Source of the DNA: Paenibacillus mendelii
GTDB taxonomy: Bacteria; Bacillota; Bacilli; Paenibacillales; Paenibacillaceae
DNA length: 64,000 nucleotides
Direction of reading: 5' to 3'
Assembly (NCBI RefSeq): GCF_024498075.1
Contig: NZ_JANHOF010000003.1
Location: 62,001-126,000 of the forward strand
Below the pieces are notes generated by a model. It was not told the origin of the DNA. It made no database searches and saw only the letters and a program-made list of their open reading frames with translations. Positions 58,047 to 64,000 of this stretch are shown piece after piece. How positions within the stretch are numbered: the first letter of the stretch is position 1; every line of letters begins with the position of its first letter. The position numbers and the translations under genes are program-made.

Positions 58047-59057
58047 TTAGCTCAGGAGCTGTGCTTCTGGAGCCGCTGTCCATTCGTCCCCATAATGATA
58101 GAGCTGCACGTCCTCATGTTTCGCCGCACCTGTACGTTCCACCGTATCAACTTCACCGGCCAGACCCAGCTCCATTAAGAAATCACCTACTACACGGTCA
58201 TACTCCACCCGGTTCGTACGCAGCGACTGAGCATGGTCGGCGCCCGACATTAAATGCAGCCGCTTGAATCCAGACTTCGCTTCGTATAGCTGAAGCGTCA
58301 TCTCCATCGGAATGTAGCGGTCTGCATCGCCGTGAATGAACAAAATCGGAGTGTCCGCCTCAGCTACATCCCGCAGGGGAGAGACCTGCCGAAATCTCAA
58401 GCCGGATCGTAACCAGACGAAAAATTCGGCAATCTGCATAAGAGGGAAGGGAGGCATCCGAAAATCCTCTTTCAACCGATACTTCAACTGCTCCGTTAAA
58501 TCGGAATAGGGGCAGTCTACAATATAGAATGCAGCGCGCTTATCTATTGCGGCATGCTGCAATGCCGTCGCTGCACCCATGGATTCCCCAAGTACACCGA
58601 TGGTGCAGGTTGATCCGCATCTTTCAAACAGCCAGTCGATGGATGATTGGAGATCATGCTTTTCAAAAAAGCCGTATGTCGTCGTCGGGCCTCCGCTTTT
58701 GCCGTGGCGGCGATGGTCATAGGCAAGAACATGAAAGCCCCTCCGGCGAAATATCTCCATATATTTTAACGTGCCTATTAATGAAGAAGTGACGCCATGC
58801 ACGAGTACAACCGCTTTCCCTTGATCCTGCATGGCTGGAAAGAACCATCCGCGCAGCTTATAGCCGTATGACGATTGGATCGTGACCTCTTCGTGAGGAA
58901 GCCGATCAATGTCTTTTTGAATAAGCGTACCCGCATGCGACTCGAATTTGTAAATATCATCATCTTTGTAAGTGCGAATATGAATGACCAGCCCTGACAG
59001 CTTGTACCCTATGCCAGCTAATAAAAGGAGTGTAATCGCGATTGCCCAACCCAGCAT
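58047..59057 (-). CDS. Membrane-anchored alpha/beta hydrolase
   Basis: 336 residues. One N-terminal membrane helix (AIAITLLLLAGIGYKL) should anchor the protein with the enzyme domain behind it. The alpha/beta hydrolase core has VVLVHGVTSS (oxyanion loop), GVLGESMGAATAL (nucleophile Ser), PILFIHGDADRYIP (Asp) and MSGADHAQSL (His), a full catalytic triad. GGGGGA lies upstream of the ATG on the minus strand. The family (YqkD/BAAT-like) contains esterases and peptidases and the substrate is unknown. It is convergent with the SDR gene across the hairpin array and divergent from the YhgE-like gene. Confidence 0.9.
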   Translation of the reverse strand: MLGWAIAITLLLLAGIGYKLSGLVIHIRTYKDDDIYKFESHAGTLIQKDIDRLPHEEVTIQSSYGYKLRGWFFPAMQDQGKAVVLVHGVTSSLIGTLKYMEIFRRRGFHVLAYDHRRHGKSGGPTTTYGFFEKHDLQSSIDWLFERCGSTCTIGVLGESMGAATALQHAAIDKRAAFYIVDCPYSDLTEQLKYRLKEDFRMPPFPLMQIAEFFVWLRSGLRFRQVSPLRDVAEADTPILFIHGDADRYIPMEMTLQLYEAKSGFKRLHLMSGADHAQSLRTNRVEYDRVVGDFLMELGLAGEVDTVERTGAAKHEDVQLYHYGDEWTAAPEAQLLS

Positions 59058-59257
59058 GAAATATCCCCCATCTCTTTTCTCTGCTATTAGTAAGCGTTAG
59101 GATGCCCGGGACCCGGTTTCATTATGAGAAGATATCCCCAGTTTTGTTCTGTTATTGATCCGCCCACATGGTATCTCGGTGTATAGGAATAGGTGATAAA
59201 CTCCATAATAACGCTGCGGGTTTGCAATCATTCCCAGTTGTCTGGAGGAGAGGTTTT

Positions 59258-61195
59258 ATGAAAGGTTTGTCATGGCTGGCTTCGGAGTGGAGGGCCATTA
59301 TTCGCACGCCTAAGACGATAGTTGCACTGCTTGGCATCATGCTGGTTCCGGCTCTCTACAGCGGGACGTATTTATGGGCTTTCTGGGACCCCTACGGTCA
59401 TCTTGAGAAAATACCGGTTGCTGTCGTTAATGAGGACCAGCCCACTATGTATGAAGGGACCAGGTATGCGATCGGTAATGATCTGGTGGAGGAATTTAAG
59501 AAAGACCATTCATTCGATTGGCACTTTGTCGGGCGGGAGGAAGCGGAGCGGGGACTGCTGAACAACAATTATTATTTTGGCATCATGATCCCCAAGGACT
59601 TCTCCACGCGTGCAACAACATTAACTGCAAATCAGCCGACACCGCTCGAGCTAGTCGTGAAGTCGAATGAAGGGCTCAATTTCACCGTAGCGAAAATCGG
59701 GGAGTCGGGCGTTGAGAAAATTCGTGAGAAGCTCTCGGAGAAATTAACGCGCAGCTACACCGAAGCGATATTCGATAATCTGGAACAATTGAAGGACGGC
59801 ATGCAGGAGGCGAGCAAGGGCTCGGCGGATCTCCATAAGGGGATTCAAGAGCTTGCTTCGGGTACCGCGACTATGCAAAGCGAGATGAAGAATAAACGAT
59901 CCTCGCTGAAGCAATTGGATGAAGGGGCAGCCTCGCTCCAGCGTGCTGCTGAACAATTAGCGAGCGGAGCATCCCAGTTAAAGGGAGGCGTATCGCAAGT
60001 AACTGCCGGCATGACCACCTTCGATAAGGGGTTGACTGCCGCTCGTAACGGCGGAGATCAGCTTGCACTAGGGCTGAAGCAAATTTCATCCGGCTCGGAG
60101 GGGATGAATGCCCTGATGAAGCAGTTCACCAGCGACCACCCTGAGCTGGCCGAGGATAAGGATTATGAGGCTATAACCGCAGCCGGCGCACAGGTATCCG
60201 GGGGTCTTACGCAGCTAACGGCTTCGCTCGATAAACTGAATAAGGGTTTGGAGGAATTGACCGGCAATTTCGGGAAGCTGGAAGCGGGCATGAAGCAGGT
60301 CGATACCAATTTGAAGAAGCTCTCCTCAGGTGCCTCCGAGATCAGCACAGGGGCGGCTTCACTGAAGAGCGGCGTCCATCAATTGCGTCAAGGGTGGGAT
60401 ACATTAATCAGCGGCTTGGACAAGCTGGCGGCCGGCGAGAGTAAGCTCTTGAATGGCAGCGGCAAGCTGAGCCGCGCGTTAGCCGATGGTGCGGAGCAAT
60501 TGAATGATCTACATGCGTCGCAGCCTCTGTACGAGATGATGGCCAACCCTGTTCGTCTTAAGGAAGAACCGATCACGACATTGCCGAATTATGGTACCGG
60601 AATGGCGCCTTTCTTCATTTCGATCAGTCTGTATGTAGGAGCGCTTTTGCTCAGTACTGTGTTTTCGCTGCGTGAAACGGCTAACCCGCCTCGCTCTGGC
60701 TGGTTGTGGTTTCTCTCCAAATATGTGATTTTGGCGATCGTTTCCTTATTTCAAGTGATCATTCTGAGTCTCGTCTTGATCGGTATTGTGGGGGTCGACC
60801 CTTTGAATACGATCGACTTCGGTCTGTTCGTTTTCTATACCAGCTTAATATTCATGGCGATTATTCAGCTGCTCGTGACCGTTCTGGATAACGTAGGGCG
60901 CTTTATTGCGATCATCATACTCGTCCTGCAGCTGACCGCGACAGCGGGAACCTTCCCGGTCGAGTTAATACCGGAAGGGCTGCAGGCTGTTCACAGCTTC
61001 CTGCCAATAACCTATACCGTGGATGGATTACGTGCCATTCTGACGACGGGTGAATATGGCGTCCTTCGCTTCGACATGCTTGCCCTGCTTGTCTTTGGCA
61101 TCGTCTCGATACTGTTGACGATCATTGTCTTGTCTATTGCAGTTAAACGAATAAACCGGCGCTCCTCCAAGGAGGAGCAGCCGGAAGCTCTGTAA
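59258..61195 (+). CDS. YhgE/Pip-family membrane protein (ABC-2-like, phage-infection-protein type)
   Basis: 645 residues. GGAGGAGAGG precedes the ATG at 59258. One helix near residues 20-42 (TIVALLGIMLVPALYSGTYL) leads to the DPYGHLEKIPVAVVNEDQP motif typical of YhgE/Pip. The long extracellular part (~45-430) holds heptad-like repeats rich in LxxGxxxL, a coiled-coil stalk (ELASGTATM, QLASGASQLKGGVSQV). Five to six helices follow from ~440 (ISLYVGALLLSTVF onward). The tail RINRRSSKEEQPEAL is cytoplasmic. Relatives include lactococcal Pip, a phage receptor, and type VII secretion proteins such as EsaA/YueB. No ESX genes are nearby, so export or membrane remodelling remains open. Confidence 0.9.
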   Translation: MKGLSWLASEWRAIIRTPKTIVALLGIMLVPALYSGTYLWAFWDPYGHLEKIPVAVVNEDQPTMYEGTRYAIGNDLVEEFKKDHSFDWHFVGREEAERGLLNNNYYFGIMIPKDFSTRATTLTANQPTPLELVVKSNEGLNFTVAKIGESGVEKIREKLSEKLTRSYTEAIFDNLEQLKDGMQEASKGSADLHKGIQELASGTATMQSEMKNKRSSLKQLDEGAASLQRAAEQLASGASQLKGGVSQVTAGMTTFDKGLTAARNGGDQLALGLKQISSGSEGMNALMKQFTSDHPELAEDKDYEAITAAGAQVSGGLTQLTASLDKLNKGLEELTGNFGKLEAGMKQVDTNLKKLSSGASEISTGAASLKSGVHQLRQGWDTLISGLDKLAAGESKLLNGSGKLSRALADGAEQLNDLHASQPLYEMMANPVRLKEEPITTLPNYGTGMAPFFISISLYVGALLLSTVFSLRETANPPRSGWLWFLSKYVILAIVSLFQVIILSLVLIGIVGVDPLNTIDFGLFVFYTSLIFMAIIQLLVTVLDNVGRFIAIIILVLQLTATAGTFPVELIPEGLQAVHSFLPITYTVDGLRAILTTGEYGVLRFDMLALLVFGIVSILLTIIVLSIAVKRINRRSSKEEQPEAL

Positions 61196-61203
61196 TCGAT
61201 AGT

Positions 61204-62559
61204 TTACTGCAGCTGTACACCGATTCCAAGTGCATCCAAGCGTTCCCAATAGTCGGGACATGTCTTGGAGACACAGCCGGGGTCGGCGATGCGGATACCG
61301 TCTGTCTTAGCGCCGATCAGAGAGAGGGCCATGGCCATTCGGTGATCATCATGAGGATTGAGCCGAGCAGGGCGAGGCTGACCGGGATAAACGGTCAGTC
61401 CGTCCGGATGCTCATCTGTCCGAATGCCCAGCTTCGCGAGCTCCAAGCAGATCGCTGCTATCCGATCGCATTCATGATGTCGAATATGTGCGGCATCGGT
61501 CAATGTGATCGGGCTGTCGGCGAACACGGCTAATGCCGCCATTGTCAGCGTTTGATCCGACCACTCATTCATACTCATCGTAAATCCCCCCTTCAGCTGC
61601 CCCGTCCCCCGAACTTCTACGGCATTGCTCTCTACGGTTGTTGTACAGCCCATTCGTTCGAGCGCCTGCAGGAGCTTTATGTCCGGCTGCCGGGTATCGG
61701 CCGGAAGATCTTTTATTCGGATACAACCATTCGTTAGTGCGGCCAGTGCCCAGAAGTAGCCGCAAGTAGATACATCCGGTTCTAACGACAAGGCTTGTGC
61801 CTTATATGGTCCAGGCTGAATAGCAATCGTCTGTCCATCGCCTGACACATGGAAGCTTGCGCCAAACTGCTTCATAGTCGCTAGGGTCATCTCTACATAG
61901 TCGCGTTGTACGATGGGACCTTTGACGTAAACTGTAAGAGGCTCATGCGCATAAGGAGCGGCCAGCAGCAGTCCGCTCAAAAACTGGCTGGATTGATCGC
62001 CAGGCATATGAATGGTTCCTCCGCTAAGTCCGTTCCCCAGTATGGAAATCGGCAGTCCTTCGGGTTGTTCTAAATATCGGATCTTCGCTCCAAGCGAGGA
62101 TAAGACATGAACAAGCGGCGCAATCGGCCGCTCACTCATCCGTTTGCTTCCTCTTAGGATCCATTCACCATGGCTTGCAGCAAGTGCTCCGGGTAAGAAT
62201 CGGGCGACCGTTCCTGCTGCACCAACATACAATTCTCCATGCCGGATAGGCCAAGCCCCTCCACCCCCTTCGACGATCGCGCATTCTCCCTCAACCGTAA
62301 TAGGAATGCCAAGTCGGCGTAAGCTGTCTATGCACCAATAGGAATCGTCACTCTTTAGAATGCCGGTTAACTCTGAGGTTCCTGAAGCCAAAGCGGCACT
62401 AAGGAGCGCGCGGTTCGTCAGACTTTTGCTGCCGGGGATCGTCATCTCTGCATGAATCGGGCTGATTGCGGGGGATAGAGCGGCTTCTTGGCGATCATTG
62501 TAACGGGACCATGGGGAGCGGGCTTCAAAATCGGGCTGTTGGACGGATGGAACGGACAT
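61204..62559 (-). CDS. aroA: Divergent 3-phosphoshikimate 1-carboxyvinyltransferase (EPSP synthase) homologue
   Basis: 451 residues with a ~35-residue N-terminal extension. EPSP synthase landmarks are PGSKSLTNRALLSAA (shikimate-3-phosphate site), GDQSSQFLSGLLLAAP, DVSTCGYFWALAAL and DDHRMAMALSLIGAKTDGI with the conserved His-Arg. Two differences from common AroA stand out. The PEP/glyphosate loop reads GAAGTVARFLPGALA instead of GNAGT-x-x-RPL, with Asn replaced by Ala, and HHECDRIAAI stands where KESDRI is usual. It is alone, not in an aro operon, divergent from a LysR gene, and ends 8 bp from the convergent YhgE-like gene. It may be a second copy with altered substrate or inhibitor response. 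Confidence 0.85.
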   Translation of the reverse strand: MSVPSVQQPDFEARSPWSRYNDRQEAALSPAISPIHAEMTIPGSKSLTNRALLSAALASGTSELTGILKSDDSYWCIDSLRRLGIPITVEGECAIVEGGGGAWPIRHGELYVGAAGTVARFLPGALAASHGEWILRGSKRMSERPIAPLVHVLSSLGAKIRYLEQPEGLPISILGNGLSGGTIHMPGDQSSQFLSGLLLAAPYAHEPLTVYVKGPIVQRDYVEMTLATMKQFGASFHVSGDGQTIAIQPGPYKAQALSLEPDVSTCGYFWALAALTNGCIRIKDLPADTRQPDIKLLQALERMGCTTTVESNAVEVRGTGQLKGGFTMSMNEWSDQTLTMAALAVFADSPITLTDAAHIRHHECDRIAAICLELAKLGIRTDEHPDGLTVYPGQPRPARLNPHDDHRMAMALSLIGAKTDGIRIADPGCVSKTCPDYWERLDALGIGVQLQ

Positions 62560-62683
62560 TTAATCATCATCCTCTCATTTCAGTCATCCAAATGGACGGC
62601 TTCGTTTGTATAGATTATAATAGGGGCCATACCAATAAAAGAAATACCAATTAACGAAGTATGCCATAGAGGTGTTCTATATC
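62560..62683. promoter_or_regulatory. Divergent aroA/lysR promoter region with direct repeats
   Basis: Two direct repeats, ATACCAATAA (62629-62638) and ATACCAATTA (62644-62653), lie 15 bp apart between the divergent genes, a typical place for a LysR-type binding region. TATAAT-like sequence (62615-62622) is nearby. Confidence 0.4.
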
Positions 62684-63574
62684 ATGATTAATCTGGAATG
62701 GTACCGTATTTTTCTGCACACGGCTAAGGCCGGCAATTTGACTAAAGCGGCTCAGGAGCTGTATATAACACAGCCCTCTGTCAGCTATGCGATCAAGCAA
62801 TTGGAAGAAGAGCTGCAGCTTAAATTATTTCATCGTTTATCCAAAGGAGTTGAGCTGACAGCGGAGGGGAGGACGCTGCTTGGCTATGTGGAGCGTTCGT
62901 TAACGCTGCTGGACGCTGGCCAGCAGCAGATGGATGCCATGAAGCGGCTCGCAGCCGGAGAGCTTCGGGTCGGGGCAAGCGATTCGCTCATGAAGCATCT
63001 CATGCTCGCGCAGCTCGACGATTATCGGGCCCAGTATCCCGGCGTCCGCATCCGGCTCTCCCACGGCAAGACACCCGACCTTATCAGCCGGCTGAAGGAT
63101 GGATTGACCGATTGCATCATTGTTCCTATGCCGGTGGATGACCCAATGCTTGAGATCAAGCCATTAACTGCGGTTCAAGACACTTTCGTCGTAGGCGAGG
63201 CCTATCGCGAGCTTACGGACAAGCCGTTGACAGGGATAGAGATCAGATCCGCTCCTCTGCTCCTGCTGTCTCAGGGAAGCGGAACACGCCGATTTCTCGA
63301 GCAGTGGCTGGCGAGCCAAGGCGTAGCTGTGGAGGCGGATATCGAGCTGGGGAGCGTAGACCTGCTTGTCGAATTTGCAAGGCGGGGGTTCGGTGCGGCA
63401 TTCGTCATTCGTTCGTTCGTTGCGGCCGAGCTCGAAGCAGGGCAGCTATTCGAGCTTCGGACGGCAGAGCCGATACCGCCTAGAACCGTAGGCATCGCGG
63501 TCCGTAGAGGCATGCCGCTTCCACTGGCGGCTGCACGATTTATTGACATGCTGTCACCGGAGCAGCTATCGTAG
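62684..63574 (+). CDS. LysR-family transcriptional regulator
   Basis: 296 residues. The ATG at 62684 is about 10 bp behind AGAGGTG; a GTG at 62672 overlaps that site. The N-terminal winged helix reads INLEWYRIFLHTAKAGNLTK followed by LYITQPSVSYAIKQLEEELQ. The C-terminal periplasmic-binding-like effector domain starts near residue 85 (LRVGASDSLMKHLMLAQL). LysR proteins usually control the divergent neighbour, here the aroA-like gene, together with a small co-inducer. It is followed by a terminator at 63594. Confidence 0.93.
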   Translation: MINLEWYRIFLHTAKAGNLTKAAQELYITQPSVSYAIKQLEEELQLKLFHRLSKGVELTAEGRTLLGYVERSLTLLDAGQQQMDAMKRLAAGELRVGASDSLMKHLMLAQLDDYRAQYPGVRIRLSHGKTPDLISRLKDGLTDCIIVPMPVDDPMLEIKPLTAVQDTFVVGEAYRELTDKPLTGIEIRSAPLLLLSQGSGTRRFLEQWLASQGVAVEADIELGSVDLLVEFARRGFGAAFVIRSFVAAELEAGQLFELRTAEPIPPRTVGIAVRRGMPLPLAAARFIDMLSPEQLS

Positions 63575-63593
63575 GCCTGGAATATAGCCAAAC

Positions 63594-63632
63594 AAACAGA
63601 CCATCACCAACTCGGCGACGGTCTGTTTCTTA
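63594..63632. terminator. Hairpin terminator between convergent genes
   Basis: AAACAGACC (63594-63602) pairs with GGTCTGTTT (63620-63628), followed by CTTAATG. Confidence 0.65.
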
Positions 63633-63663
63633 ATGTCATTTTCTGTTAGCTTACGAGAGTCGC

Positions 63664-64000
63664 TCACCGCTTCCGAAGGAGCGGATAGGAGACGCTGCTC
63701 GGCACCTCGATCAGAATGATCCGTAAGGTCTCTTCGCCGCCCGCGGTCAATATGACCTCAAGCTCTGCATCAGCCTGCTGAACGATAAAATCTTTATGGT
63801 TGAAACGGGCTGCCGCCCGATCACCAGACGCGTATCCGATCGTTCCGCTTCCGCGAATGGCTAACGCCGTGAGCGTGTTGCCTTCGGCAATCGAGCGGCG
63901 GAATGCCTTGCCGGGTTCGATAATAACATCCCACATCTGTGCTTCCGCGACCAATTCAACCGGGGAGCCGGCACCGAGGACGGTCTTGCTTACATAACCG
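63664..64000 (-). CDS. Partial cupin-like protein, cut by the window end
   Basis: At least 111 residues on the minus strand; the frame is open to the last base of the window, so the start is missing. Visible are GYVSKTVLGAGSPVELVAEA, DVIIEPGKAFRR, LTALAIRGSGTIGYASG and a final IILIEVPSSVSYPLLRKR. The beta-strand-rich pattern with a Gly-rich turn looks like the second half of a cupin, but no metal-binding histidine set is seen in this part and I cannot assign a family. It is convergent with the LysR gene. Confidence 0.55.
   Translation of the reverse strand, partial: GYVSKTVLGAGSPVELVAEAQMWDVIIEPGKAFRRSIAEGNTLTALAIRGSGTIGYASGDRAAARFNHKDFIVQQADAELEVILTAGGEETLRIILIEVPSSVSYPLLRKR

Noticed and set aside
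61161..61178. GCTCCTCC-AA-GGAGGAGC inverted repeat as a terminator
   Set aside because: It lies inside the last codons of the YhgE-like gene and has no T-run. It probably reflects the Ser-Ser-Lys-Glu-Glu coding sequence.

Overview
The window looks like a chromosomal segment of a Paenibacillus-type, endospore-forming Firmicute. The evidence is the strong AGGAGG-type ribosome binding sites, the LplA/LplB/LplC-type sugar ABC transporters paired with AraC sensors, the secreted multidomain proteins with triple SLH anchors, the T-box in front of thrS, and the yjlC-ndh pair. No phage genes, transposases, rRNA, tRNA or CRISPR arrays were seen. The assignment rests on gene content and style only.

Layout: (1) 1-5.8 kb: the end of a CUT1 sugar permease, a solute-binding lipoprotein and a GH130 mannoside phosphorylase/hydrolase, with a convergent membrane AraC sensor-regulator. 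(2) 6.0-10.7 kb: a tightly overlapping operon for an (N-acetyl)glucosaminate-like substrate (deacetylase, DgaE ammonia-lyase, DgaF aldolase, PfkB kinase, GntR/UTRA regulator). (3) 10.9-17.8 kb: DeoR regulator, phosphonatase (phnX), iron-dependent alcohol dehydrogenase and a PhnD-C-E-E transporter. (4) 17.8-22.5 kb: a secreted metallophosphoesterase ending in a dockerin, followed by a cohesin protein with three SLH repeats, which reads as a miniature cell-surface cohesin-dockerin pair next to the phosphonate importer. Blocks 3 and 4 are flanked by a ~50-bp near-identical direct repeat derived from the 3' end of the GntR gene. (5) 22.8-27.9 kb: a 1624-residue PKD/LamG/OmpL47-type secreted protein followed after 18 bp by a 43-codon gene with the leader and core layout of a paeninodin-family lasso peptide precursor, without visible maturation genes. 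(6) 28-37.3 kb: NUDIX hydrolase, a broken acetyltransferase, an ECF sigma factor with a degenerate peptidase-like tail, T-box-thrS, a Gfo/Idh/MocA dehydrogenase with a TIM-barrel isomerase, and yjlC-ndh with a Rex-like operator. (7) 37.7-45.1 kb: a 1965-residue SLH protein combining a phosphodiester glycosidase and a purple-acid-phosphatase-like domain, then a secreted beta-propeller. (8) 45.4-57.4 kb: AraC plus GH4 glycosidase, a GntR-LacI regulator, and a divergent transporter operon carrying a PhyH dioxygenase, an enolase-superfamily dehydratase, an SMP-30 lactonase and a uronate-dehydrogenase-like SDR. (9) 57.5-58.0 kb: a tandem array of ~113-bp units, each with two hairpins. (10) 58-64 kb: alpha/beta hydrolase, YhgE/Pip membrane protein, a divergent aroA-like gene with a LysR regulator, and a partial gene at the edge.

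The overall theme is scavenging of carbohydrate and phosphorus at the cell surface. Secreted, S-layer-anchored phosphoesterases probably release phosphate, phosphonates or sugars. Lipoprotein-dependent ABC transporters import them, and small cytoplasmic modules (phosphonatase, glucosaminate breakdown, uronate oxidation) convert them. All functions are inferred from sequence motifs and gene context; nothing was searched or computed.
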